The notes under the pieces are model-generated. The model made no database searches and was not told where the DNA came from. It saw only the letters and a list, made by a program, of their open reading frames with translations. The position numbers and the translations under genes were made by a program. This document shows, piece after piece, positions 1 to 11,332 of a DNA stretch of 34,387 nucleotides. Origin of the DNA: Plakobranchus ocellatus (lineage: Eukaryota; Mollusca; Gastropoda; Plakobranchidae); NCBI GenBank assembly GCA_019648995.1, contig BLXT01008033.1, positions 113,086-147,472 on the forward strand, read 5' to 3'. Within the stretch, counting starts at the first letter, position 1, and every line of letters starts with the position of its first letter.

Positions 1-660
1 AGAGGGCGGGTGAGAGAAGGAAAGAAAAGGTGGGGGGTAATTGGAATGAGGAAATGGCACTGAGAGGTCTTCTAGAGATTCTACTACCTTCTTTACGAGA
101 GATTGCATAGAAGATGGAAGTGCGTAAGGCTGGGGGAAGGGGCTAGAGTAGGGAGGTGAGGAGGTAGGATAGGAATGTTAGGGCTAGAGGGAGTAGGCGA
201 GTCATTAGATGGGTGGAGAAGGTGAGGTGGGTAAGGATATGTGGGAGGTGAGGGGGTAGAGGGAATAGAGGGAGGGACGGGGGTAAAGGGCATGGGAGGG
301 AGGTGGTAGAGGGGATAGGAGATAGAGAGGCATAGATGGAGAAGGGGGAGGGTATAGAAAGAAGTAAACCTACATCTCATTAAGTTTGTTGTGCTAGTGG
401 TCGCTAACCATAAGAGGAAAGTTCTTCCTGTCTTTCTATTGTGGTTAAGCGTCCACTAGCAGAGCAAATCTTACAGTATGAACCTCTTTCTACACCCTCC
501 TTTCTTTCCATTTTTTCCCCATCCTTCCGCATCACAACTTCCCATGTATATCTTCTCCTAAAGAAAGTCATAGAGCCCTAGGAAGACTTCTTGGAGCCAT
601 CTTTCACTCCAATTACCTTCTCCTTCTTTCCTTCTCTCTCTCCTACCCCTCTCCCCACTT
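1..660. repeat. Imperfect long inverted repeat (foldback), left end cut by window edge
   Basis: Bases 1-145 are purine-rich and pair, imperfectly, with the reverse complement of about 515-655. Matching blocks include GAGAGAAGGAAAGAA (from 11) against its complement at 624-638, GGTAATTGGARTGA, and GTCTTC near 67 against 585. By eye the arms are roughly 70% identical. The loop (146-514) is a G/A-rich low-complexity tract plus a compact hairpin. The right arm seems to match beyond base 1, so the element probably starts outside the window. No gene is seen; the open frame across 93-380 is low-complexity and not credible as protein. Confidence 0.55.
386..467. other. Compact hairpin inside the foldback
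   Basis: GCTAGTGG at 393-400 pairs with CCACTAGC at 453-460. Pairing continues inward through CGCT/AGCG and AACCA/TGGTT to a loop near 420-428, giving a stem of about 28 bp with a few bulges. It has the size of a pre-miRNA-like or MITE-type hairpin. No expression evidence is available. Confidence 0.5.
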
Positions 661-2258
661 CCCCGTTCTCCTCCCCCTTATAAGACCCTTTGAAGTGTAG
701 CTTTCTCTCTCCCTCTGCTAGGTCCCTTCCCGACACTCTCTGCCCCGCCCCCCTAACCCTGTATCATTCATCCATCCCTTGCGTTCTCCCGATATTTAGC
801 ATACTCATACTACGCGTACTTGTATTGTTCTGTGAACCAGATGAATTCATGATATAGGCGTCAAGATTTAGGGTGTGACCATGCTGCTATTTAATGTTAG
901 AAAAGATTTATTTAAGTCTGCTGTAGTTCTTTATTTCTATTTTAATTTAAACTGATTCATTCATTGTGTGATATTGGCATTTCATTAAAACCATAAAAAA
1001 TCCTCAAGCTATCACAGTCCGCCTTCTCCTGAAGATGATTCAGTTGACGGAGGGAAACTGACCTCGGCTATGAATAACTCATAATTTCAAGGTAGTTGGA
1101 TTCAGTATAGATTAAGACCAAATATAAAACAATTTTTTTTAAAAGTCAATATTGAAAAAACGTTAAAGCTCCTCCCCTTCATTTGTGAAATTATTGGCAA
1201 CACCTGAAGCAGCGCCGAATCTCGCAACATCTTCAGGCACAGCTACTACTATTTGGGGGAGGGAACGGGGAGGGGGCAGCACATTTTTTCCTTTTTGCCT
1301 CAGTGTCTGTACTAGTGGGTGGCAGGATCTTAGGCTTGAAGGTCTCTCTCATGTTTTGCCTTTTATGAAGAGGGCACGTTGATTGACAGGGTTGATCATT
1401 GTGCGGGCTTGGTGCGGCTGTAGAAACCTGTCCTCCTCTGATTTCTGCTGCTCTCGGTATCATAGACAGTAAAGAGGCAAGGACGGGACTCTGCCTTCTT
1501 CCAATCAATACGAAATGTCAGGGCGAGCGAGAGGCCACGCCCACTTTGAGCTTGTGCACAGTGACTGGCGCGCCGCAGATTATAGATCTAGGCTTGTGTT
1601 CACTGAACAATCAGTGTACTGGACATTGTAAAGGATTAACTAAAGGATATCTCTGTAAAATGCATTTAGATTTAGATTCTAGCTATTGAAATCCCCAATA
1701 GTGTAGAACTTGGGCCTATTGCTTTCATTGTTATTGTTTTTATTTAAGCGACTTAAACTAGAATAATAGTGAAACCAGGTTTAATTCATGTGGCAAGATC
1801 ATGGATAACCCTGCTTTTTGTAAGATCTAGATCTATCTTTTCTCAATCCCTAGATTTAGATCAAGATATTTAAGATCAAGATCAAGATATATCTCGATCT
1901 GTTGTTTAAGGTTTAGGGATACACAAGTGTCTGTGGAATAACATCTAGATCACATGAATGCCACTTTTGTGTGTGCAGATAAACTCTGTAACGGCCGAGT
2001 TCTAACTTCATAGTCCACTGATCTGATGGTCCCCAGAATGAAGGTCCCTTTAGATTATACTATTGTGACTCCCCCCAAGACCTCCAAACCTGACAGTTTC
2101 TGCCGTTGATAAGCTCTATTTGTGCCCTCACATATTTGGGGTGATGTCACCCTCAGGCTGCCATCAACTACCCTACCTTATGCTATGCTTTAGCGACATC
2201 GGGTATGACAATGTGCACATTCCGGGCCCACCCCGGCGTTGATAGGTTGAATTTATTT
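661..2258. other. Stretch without a recognisable gene
   Basis: 480-780 is pyrimidine-rich. From about 1583 to 1910 there are several TAGATC-type words, including TAGATCTAGG and AAGATCTAGATC and a run of AAGATCAAGATC. Short open frames at 1185-1689 on both strands show no domain or codon signature that I recognise. Confidence 0.5.
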
Positions 2259-2780
2259 TTAAAAAGTGGACACCTGATCCTCAATTTTGGACGTGAACTT
2301 TGAAATCTTATTCATCGTCTCTTGTGTATGATCAACGCCAGGCAAAGCAACGGCCCCGTCATGCCTGATTGATTTGATACTTTCCCTCAGTTTGTTGAAG
2401 GAGCTTATCATGAGTTGCCCTTGGTATGCTCCAAGTGCCATTAGGGGGATACTCCCGATCGTGACTATCCCCATCCGCGGATTGACTCCTCCTCCAGGAC
2501 TCCTCAAAAACCTTGGCTGGTACTCAGAGCCATTGTGAGAAGAGATATGAAGGGCGAGTAGGTCTGATGTTCTGTGACTTTTCGTAGGTTCATACATGCC
2601 AGCATTAGTAAATAGGAATTTCTCGACAAAAGCTATTGCTTTATCAACTGATTCTGAGCGCCTAAATGTAACGTATAGTCTTGCTTCCTGGTCATGGCAT
2701 CTATCGCAGAGCTTGTGGAGCGTTTGCTCAATCTCTCTCTCTCTTCCATAGTTCAGCATTGGCCGTGATCTCAAAAGCAA
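2259..2780 (-). CDS. Unrecognised 173-residue ORF, weakly Gag-like
   Basis: An open frame of 173 codons begins MLLRSRPMLNYG and ends EDQVSTF. It is the longest open frame in the first 10 kb that is not low-complexity or antisense to a mobile element. Residues about 20-60 (LHKLCDRCHDQEARLYV, then SVDKAIAFVEKF) resemble in layout the C-terminal part of some retroelement Gag proteins: acidic/Cys segment, YV, then a helix with SVDxAI. I see no zinc knuckle, protease or RT next to it, so the match is weak. It could instead be a single-exon host gene fragment. No transmembrane segment or signal peptide is evident. Confidence 0.35.
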   Translation of the reverse strand: MLLRSRPMLNYGREREIEQTLHKLCDRCHDQEARLYVTFRRSESVDKAIAFVEKFLFTNAGMYEPTKSHRTSDLLALHISSHNGSEYQPRFLRSPGGGVNPRMGIVTIGSIPLMALGAYQGQLMISSFNKLRESIKSIRHDGAVALPGVDHTQETMNKISKFTSKIEDQVSTF

Positions 2781-3255
2781 ACAGAGCTATGTGGTGCACT
2801 CGATCAGCTGAATTCCGCATTTAGGTCGTTATTGTTAGTATATTCGGCCATAACAATTTCTTCTAATTTTCGTTCATTTTGTTAATAGTTAAGGTTTGTT
2901 AGGATTCTTTTTATTGGCATATTTTGATAGTTATCTTAACAAATACCACACATTTTCAGTCCGTATGGGACTGCCGATTCGTCCCTTTGATAAAAAAAAG
3001 TATGCGCAGTGCCTGGAACTTTGATGACTCTTTTAAAAGTTATAGGCCTAACCTACTTTAATCAAACACATGAGGAGAATGAGATGATAGACGAAAGATG
3101 AAGCTGGAATGAGGAATAAAGTGGGCCTAACAAAGAAGAATATTAGGTATTTACATAAAGATAAAAAAAATAAAATAAATTAATACAATTATAAATCATT
3201 CTATAAATAATGCGCTATGTTAAATTAAAAAAGGCAATCGCGGTGATAATGTGGT

Positions 3256-3422
<167 letters not shown>

Positions 3423-3749
3423 GGATTGCTTTCGTAAGGACATGTGATCTAACGATAATGATAATATTGAACCGTTTGATGGTTAGTCTAGAGGGTATTG
3501 ATAGGCCTTTTTTGTGGGTTTAGCGAGTGAGATTAACACAACGTAAGATTAATTTTCCTAGAGATGGAATGACCTCTTAGAAGCAGCAAAGGAGAATTTT
3601 CATCTTCAAGTTGGTAATTAGTAATTTTGACGACAGCCATGTCGCTGTCTAGGCTTGCGGTCGTTAGTTGCCGAAATGTAAAGGGTCTGGTATGTTCTAA
3701 TTCTATTCTAATGTTCTAACAAAAAAGGCAAAAAATTAGTAATAATTTA

Positions 3750-6650
3750 TACGTTTTTTTTAAAGCTGTGCCTTTTACTCTCTCATACTGTTAATACTTT
3801 CACATTTTCTGTATCGACTCTCACAGTAAAATGTACTAATGAGATGCTTTTGTGAACCATATTTCATTTTTGAAATATATAGAGTTTTGCGATTATTAGA
3901 TGATGGTTACTTATGTTCATCTCTTTTTTTTTTGTAAAGAAAGGGTGATTTGTGCCAAGAAGGATCAGTGGAACTGTTAAGGTTAATCTTCTGGTTCTCC
4001 ACTTTGCCTCTACCAAAGAACATTCTGCAAATAAGAGTTCAATACAGTATTTTTTCTCACATAATTGGCAGTTTATGTTAGGGCTTATGCCCATTTTCTT
4101 TAACAATAAATAATTTTTGTGTGATAAATATTGTGTAAGATTTTCCGTTGAAGCGGGACTTGCGCACTGCCAACATAGTGTCCATACGTCGGTAGGTAAC
4201 TGATTATTGAATTTATTTAGCCAGATCTTATGAGAGCGAGGCAGTTCTGCAGAGGTTATTAATTTTAACATTCCTTTTCTTTTGAAGCTCCTAGTCTTTG
4301 CCCTTTAAAAATTATTGTAATGGCCTTATCTACAATAATTTGTTCATTTCGTTTTCTTTTCCCGGTGAGGACTACAAGTTTAAGAAGATTATAATCCACC
4401 TTACTTGCGGTACAGAGGTCCGTTCTTCCTACAAACTCCTCTGGTGATAAGAAAACATTTTGATGGAAAAGATCTTTTACATTGACTATGTTTCTTTCAC
4501 AATGCATCGCTTCATGTAAAAGGGTTGCTTTTGGTATGTGAGGAATCTGTTGTTAAATAAGGGCTGCGTGTAGAATTTAGGCCTTTAATGAATTTCCTTA
4601 AGAGCCACCCATATATTTATGATTTTTGTCCGAAAGATATTTTTTTACTCCTTTCACCCCTTGTGTTAGTTTAATCGAGCAGAGGACTAACAGCCGCGCT
4701 GCCTACTGGCTCTAAAGCTTTCAAAGCCTATTGCTTCCGTGTCACGTGTAAAGCCTCGGCCCATTGTAAATAAGCTGCTGACTGGCCATCAACAATGTTA
4801 AACATGTTCAGTCCTCCATCTTTCGTCTCATTACATACTGTCTTCCGCTTCACTTTTTCGAAGGCTTTCTTGTTGCAGTAGTTCCTTTTCCCGATGAAGG
4901 GGAAGAATATTTTGTTAATGTTTACTTTGATTTTCTTTGGCAAACCAATGCTGTTTATGGCATAATCGAGTTTACTCAGGGTAAAAGTTTTCAGAATTGT
5001 TATTCTTTCTAAATCTCTTTAAGACCAAATATTGACTTTTCTTTCAATTACAAGTCTGTTCTCCCAATTTTCTTTTATTTCTCGCGCAGTATTCTTGCTG
5101 AATACTATGCCTAGAATCTTTAAACTGTTGATGCAGTCAATATTTTCAATTTGTCTTGTTGTGAACGGACTCAGGATCTTACCATTGCTTTCGATTTTTT
5201 GCCATTAAGACTTAACCCTAAAAGCTAAAAGCTTTTATTTTGGAAAGTACTTATCTAGAGTAAATTGTATCCTTTCAAAAAAGTGTTGTATCGTCGGCAT
5301 ATTGGAACATTTTTAGGACGAATGCATACTTTGGGAAAGGTGTGCCTTTAATTTTCGTGTCCTGTCAGATGCTTATAGCGAGCAGTTCTAAAGCAATAAT
5401 GAATAACATGGGAAACTAGGAATCCCTGACGGACACTTCTTTCCAATGTAAAAACTCAGAGTAGCTTGAACCGTTTTTTATGTTCACTTTGCGATATGCG
5501 GGGATAATGTTGATCCATCGTATAGTTTCCCCCAGAAACCGTATAGTTGTAGCACACGTGCGATAAGGCTTGTTGAGAAGGTGTGAAACACTTTAGAATA
5601 GTCTATACTCAATGCTATATCGCCTGTGTATTTATGTTTATTTATATTTATTTGAGCTCAACTATTCAACTTTGTCGTCTATTTTCCTGATCGCTGTAGA
5701 GATATTTCTACTTTTTATAAAGCCTGTTTAGATTTTATGTATGGTGTCTGCTAACCCTTTCGTTAGTCGTAAAGCCATCGCTTTTGAAATTATTTTGTAA
5801 TCGGCATTTGTCACTCAAATAGGCCGCCAGTAAGTGGGCAAGTTTCTCAGCAATTCTTTACCCTTATGGATGCACCAGAGTGATCGTACCTTGTGTTTGT
5901 GATAGACATGATTTTTGGGGGCTCGGCTATAGAATAGAGTCCCGATTAATATTTCTTTCAATTTCTAATCAGAAGACTTTAGAAATTCATCAGGGATACC
6001 ATGTGGTCCTTGTGCCGAGCCATTCTGTCATAGATTTTATAGCTGTAAGATTTCTTTTCGGAGAAGTCAATTTCTTTGGCATCAATTTGTTCTGAATTAA
6101 GCTGGGGAACTTTTAAGTGTTTCGTGAAGCGTTTCGCTCTCTGTGCCACATCTTTATCCATCTTTTCTTCTTTATAAAGATTTTCATAGTAACTACGAAT
6201 CTCTATTCGCTCCCAATGTCTTCAGTGATCCAGTGTATTCTGTTACTCTCAGCTCGCAATTGTTCAACATTTAGAAGAAAAAATTTGAGCCTTTTCCCCC
6301 TCTTCTATCCATTTAGTCTGGGATTTGACCTGAGCCCTTTAATTTTTCGAAAGTCTACAATTTCCAGCGTTTTCAGTGTGTGTGCTCTTTCATTTTGTAT
6401 GCTTTGGTTGTATGTATCATTGGCCAGTCCTTTGTTTATCATTTCTAGCTCATTTTGCATTTTTTACAAAAGCATTTACCCCTCTGTCGCCAAGAACTTA
6501 CCACCTTGTGGATTTATTGCCTTCACTTCTGCTTTTATTAGTTTCCATTTCGCGTGAGGATTTAATTCTTCGTTGTATTGTTCGTGTAGAGTACGCTGAA
6601 TATTTTGCTTTATCGTATTAACTTATGATTTATTTCATAGAAGACTTGTG
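3750..6650 (-). pseudogene. L1/Tx1-like LINE ORF2 fragment (linker, RT, C-terminal Cys/His region)
   Basis: Read on the minus strand, the order is that of an L1-type ORF2. There is a pre-RT linker (NPHAKWKLIKAEV near 6550, KWIEEGEK near 6310), then the RT entry motif GPHGIPDEF (about 6015). These are followed by a TGFIKSRNIS block (about 5720), the catalytic FQYADDT box (about 5300), the late region with KDGGLNMFNI (4728-4943), and a C-terminal CQLC...C segment (about 4060-4020). The reading frame is broken many times by indels and stops, so it is dead. The endonuclease is not seen upstream of about 6650, so the copy is 5'-truncated. A T run at 3754-3761 may mark the 3' end. Linker similarity (LAND..N..IQN) suggests the same family as the element at 8576-19535. 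Confidence 0.85.
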
Positions 6651-8575
6651 TTCAGTATGAAATTTGTATACCTTTTAGCGTATGTTGTAAAGTTACATGT
6701 GCTTATAACAGATATGATCTTGAAACCTAAACGGTTTTTGAAGACACCGGAGAGGGCATTAAAAAGCGCTCCACCCACAAACATTTAGTCCAATCAACTG
6801 ACAATGTTTCTCTGCACCAGGTAAACTGTTTTTCCTCTGGACGCTTTTCTCGCCAATTATCGAAGAATTAATGCATTTTATCGATCCGTTAAGATGTATT
6901 AAAACCGCGCCAGCATACTATTTAATTTGTTGTATTGCAGCTGCGCAAAATAGCATATTATATTATCCTTTAGCCACATCTTTTTTTCTTTCTCCTCGCT
7001 CGCACGGAGCATAAACGTTTATTTACATTCTAATTTCAACTCCTAAATTCTATATCTTTCCTTATCTTTAACTAATCTGTTGTGATAGTGTTGATATTTT
7101 TTTGTTTAATAAGGTGAATAAACCTTTTGCTCCGATTAGTTCCGCTAAGATGAACTTTTCCGCTCCATTCTTTTTCTTTTATCCTCAGATCGTATGTTTA
7201 CCACAAACTGCAAAATGTATATCTTTTGAGTTTAGTAATCTAAATATTGGTTTTCTTTTATTCAACGGTCTTAATGCCTGGACATTCCAGGTTAAAAACT
7301 TTGCAGTGTCGGACATAACTTATGATTGTGTAAGTAGTCCTTGAGTAAGAAAGTGTGTAGCCGCGAAAGTCACACTATTATTATTAGTAATTTTTTTTTT
7401 GCTCAGTTGAGATTTTTTTACGTTTTCACAAAATAAAATGGAACTTTGGCTATTTGATATATATGCGTGGAGAGACTTTAGGTAGAACAAGAAAACAGAA
7501 TTGATCAAGGAAATAGGTAATGAAAGAAATAGGGACAAGATAAGAAAATATGAGCTGGTTTGAGGTACTTGCAGGCTGGTAACATTTAGTAACATAACCG
7601 GATACATAATATTATTGTTGAGCATGGTAATTATGTTTTGCTCGCAGCTTTTCTCCAAGGAAATTTTATATTCCGCGTATCTTTTATTTAAACAAACAAG
7701 AAATTGATATTGTGCAGCCTGCATGAAACTGTATTGCATTGATTTTTATCGCTACTCTTCCCTAAGGATTATCGGATAACCTCTATTATGCAGCTCCCCT
7801 TTTCGGCCATATTTCATGTTTATTTACTGCATAATCTATTGTCTTTTTTTTCTTTAGTCAACAAAATACTTTTTTTTCTCTTCATTATTTCGTAATGCAC
7901 CTTTGCTAAGGACAAATAGGAGGTTCCCTTTTGGATAAAGGGCTTTTTAAATAGAATAATTTTATTCCAAAGAATGATTAAAGTCCAGTTGCCAGTTGCC
8001 AGTAAGAACGGCTTTTCCGAAACAGAGGTTTGGGAAAGTCAATAGGATAGTTTAGACTTCACGCTAACAGCGTGGAAAAAAGGTAGAATGTATCAAAGAA
8101 AGCCAATGGTATCCATTTGCGTCAATATAAATAATTCAACCTCTTCATTATTGCATTTGTTTCGTAATTAAAAAAAAACAAATAAAAAGCAAAATTTCCG
8201 TTTTCCTTCGCATTGTCTTTTTCTTAGATGCGCAAATAGAAAATCAGAAAAAAATGGAGGAACAAAAGTGTGAGAGGTTTTGGAGGAAACATCTTTTTTT
8301 TCTATTTCTTTTTTTTTCTTCTTCTCATATATTAAAAAAAATGCAACTTAAATAATATCTCCTCTCCTAATTTCCTCTTCCCGAGACGAAACTGAAGGAG
8401 AAACCGTGGANNCCCCCCCCCCCCCCTTTTCCCCTCTATATTCATTGAAAACGATTTCTGTAGGAAGCTTCGTTCTCAAAGATAATATTGAGGTTTCCTC
8501 CTTTACCATCCTTCATTTTTTTAGATTGACAGTTTTCCTATGACAATGGCAAGGTAGACTACCTGCAAAGTTGGG
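6651..8575. other. Stretch without a recognisable gene
   Basis: AT-rich DNA with homopolymer tracts. A 139-codon open frame at 7320-7739 (minus) is Leu/Ser/Phe-rich and matches nothing I know. It lies in biased sequence, so I do not call it a gene. Two undetermined bases at 8411-8412 precede a C14 run (8413-8426), probably a sequencing or assembly weak point. Confidence 0.5.
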
Positions 8576-10663
8576 TTTTTTTTTTTTTTTTATCTATCTG
8601 ATGTTGTGATTCCAAGTAAGACTGGTTGTTCTTCCAGATTCTCTCCCTTACAAATATATTCTGTTATATTTTTTTCTATTTCTTTCCACATTTGATTAAC
8701 CTTTGGGCATTTGCAGAAGAAATGTTCCACAAAATCTGCTGACTAAGCTTTTCTCCCATCATATGTAGCAGTGTATTCGTGGGGAAAATATTGTTTAAAC
8801 TCTTCCAATGTAGGACCCTCAGTCAGGTCTCTTTGGTATATTTCGTACCTATCGCCCAACTTTCCTCATCGACTTGTCTGTTATACTTTGTTCTCCAGAG
8901 TGATTGCGCATGAGAGGCAACATTTTCTTTTTATCAAAAGTGCAAACCTTTTTCTTTCTAGATTTTCAGTGTTGTTGTTTTTCAAAGTGAAATAGCCGTA
9001 TTTTGGAGCATCATATTTTATTAAGTTTTGAGGCACCGCCTTATATATCAGATTATATCGTGTGCGTTGGCATAATATCCTTATTTTTCAATGAACTCTG
9101 GAAATGTAACAATATTTTTGATATAATGCAAACATCTCTAACATTAAGGATGTTTCGCTCTATAAATTGCCAAATAAATGTGTGTGTCTGTGAATATTAT
9201 TAAATAATAATTGATCATTTCTTCAGGGTTAGGATTGGTGTGTATACCATTTTTGACCCATGCTTCAATCGTCTCTCTCCAGAATTGGCTTTTAATTAGA
9301 TCTAAGCCTTTCATGTTTATTATATCTACTTTACTGTTGAAAACAGCTAAGGTAATTATGTCTTTCAATTGAAATTGAGGTATCGATGTCCAGGCTTCCT
9401 GTTTCTCCAAAATTAGTTGGTTTTTTTTGCCCAATCTCTGTACATTGATGTTTGTACATCTGTCATGTTGATCATATTCAGCCCATCCTTACTATAAGGG
9501 CTGTACATAACAGTGCCTTTGATTGTTTCAAATGCTCGTGTGTTTTTGTTAATCTCCTTTTCCATATAAATTTTAAAAAATAGTAGATTTATTTTATTGT
9601 TACATTTCTAGGAATGCTAATACCTTCCATAGGGTAAAAGGCTTAGACCAAATGTCTTAATGATATGAATCTTCCCAATTATTGATAGATCTCTTTTTCC
9701 CCTATGCACCAAATGTTAGCTCCAGTGTTTCTATCATTTTATTCCAAATTTCTTCCAAGAATTGTGGTATTTCGTTGTACTGAGTATAATCCGAGAATTT
9801 TTGCTGTTTCTATACGCATTTTATGTTCATAATTTGTCATCGTGTACGTCGCTCTAGCCCATTACCATTGCTTGGCATTTTTTTCATATTACGCAGGAAA
9901 CCTGAAAATAATGAAAATTGCTTGATTTTGACGACAGCCTCCCTGGCATCTATGCCATTCTTGATTAATAAAGTTGTATCATCTGCAAACTGTTTAATTT
10001 TTTTGTTACCTCTGGAAGACGTATTTGATTTATGCTTTTGTTTTGTTTAATGCTCAAGGCAAGTAACTTGCCTGCCAGTATGAAGATAAGCGGAGATAGA
10101 GGACATCTTTGTCGTTCCCCTCTTTTGATTTGAAATTCACGGGAAAGATAGCCACCATTTGTAACAACTGATGTACGTTTGTCTAACAGTATTTCAATCC
10201 ATTTGATTAGGGCCACTCCAAATCCAAAGTGTTTAAATGATTTAACGTGTACTTGATTGAAACGGTATCAAATACCTTCTGGTCATCCAGCGCTAGAACG
10301 ATGCTATTTGTTTCTTTTTTACTTTGGTATTCTAAAATATCTCTGAGAGTTTTAGATATATTTCTTTCTTTTAAAAATCCCGTTTGATCCATACTAAAAA
10401 TATCGTTCATCATCTTACTCAGTCGCATAGTCAAGGCCTTTGCTAGTATTTTGTAGTCAATGTTGGTTAAGGAGATATGGCGCCCATTTCCCGAATCATC
10501 TTTGGTAAATCCTTGCCTTTGTGTAATAAAGTTATCATACCTTGTGTAGGTGACTGGTGAGGTACCCTTTTTGAAAACTGTATGAAAAAGATTCCAACAG
10601 ATAAGGCTTTATTTTGTTCCAAAAAATGTTTTATAAAACTCTGTTGGATGCCATCTGCACCGC
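8576..10663 (-). pseudogene. LINE ORF2, 3' half: RT palm to C-terminus and poly(A)
   Basis: It begins at the GADGI motif directly beside the left terminal repeat of the inserted segment. Visible blocks are QTGFLKERNIS with the palm-like SIVLALDDQKVFDTVS (10207-10434), RGERQRCPLSPLIFILAG (about 10130-10070) and KQFADDTTL, the catalytic box in a shifted frame (about 9995-9970). L1-type late sequence follows (9144-9434), then a C-terminal VEHFFCKCPKV segment (about 8720-8690). Frameshifts and stops interrupt it throughout. In the palm block the first catalytic Asp lies in LALDD, so catalytic residues are partly kept although the frame is not. Confidence 0.85.
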
Positions 10664-10691
10664 GTCGGTATTATGCAACACTCCTGTAATC
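10664..10691 (+). repeat. Left terminal inverted repeat
   Basis: Pairs with 16170-16197 at 23 of 28 positions. The perfect core TTATGCAACA is at 10671-10680. It lies immediately inside the LINE codons for GADGI. Confidence 0.7.
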
Positions 10692-11332
10692 TACATCTCC
10701 AACATTTTTTCAGGAAAAGCAAAAAACTGCGGCATTCCATTAAAAAATTGACCCATCGACGCGAAACGTAAAATATAACTTCTTGAGCCTTTCATGCAGG
10801 AACTTCGGAACTTTGGAAGAACCTTTCTTTATTAAGTGTCTCTCAAGCCAGTTTAGGGCCGTTGCTATTGGAACTCCCTATATTAACACACACAGGAGGG
10901 CAGGCCGTGTGTTTACTGTCTTACTTGTCTATTCTTTAATGTAATTTAAATGTAACAAACAGTCGGGTGACGTGTCTAGCTATGTTTGTAATTGCTCTGT
11001 CAATATTATTTAAACGGCCTGAGTCGTTTTTGCCGGCGTCGATTTATTTACTCTTTGTTATATATTGTACCTGAGGGCTTAGTGAGTTGTTTTTATTAGC
11101 GAGACGGTCGAGGGTTAGGACTGAATTGATTTTGGTTGTAGGCCGATTTAGTTAGCGTCGGCTGTCGTATTTCATTTGTAGTCGGGTTTAGGCACCCGTT
11201 TTATTTGAGCTCAGTTTTTTTGGCCCGTAGGGCGCCTTTTTGTTGGAGATCATAGGGATAGGCGAGGCAGTAGGTTTAAGGTACTGACAAATATTGGACA
11301 TAGACGAACATTTTTCTTTATTTTTCATCATT
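10692..11332. other. Unassigned stretch between left TIR and Rep-like gene
   Basis: No open frame or motif that I recognise. The 10920-11260 part is richer in CG dinucleotides than its surroundings. If the Rep-like gene arrived with viral DNA, remnants of the rest of that genome could lie here, but I see no capsid-like basic N-terminus on either strand. Confidence 0.4.

Noticed and set aside
1026..1066. Hammerhead-ribozyme-like core (CTGAAGA ... GGAAAC)
   Set aside because: The bases between the two core parts do not form a stem II and the flanks do not give stems I and III.
6117..6621. Plus-strand hydrophobic ORFs as membrane proteins
   Set aside because: They are antisense to the LINE pre-RT linker and RT start, whose motifs are clear on the minus strand.
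7320..7739. 139-codon minus-strand ORF as a gene
   Set aside because: Hydrophobic/Ser-rich translation of AT-rich DNA, no recognisable motif, no neighbouring support.
8576..10663. Independent 5'-truncated L1 copy, unrelated to the 16198-19535 fragment
   Set aside because: Its first readable codons continue exactly where the other fragment stops, and both edges carry the same inverted terminal repeat, so a single split element explains more.
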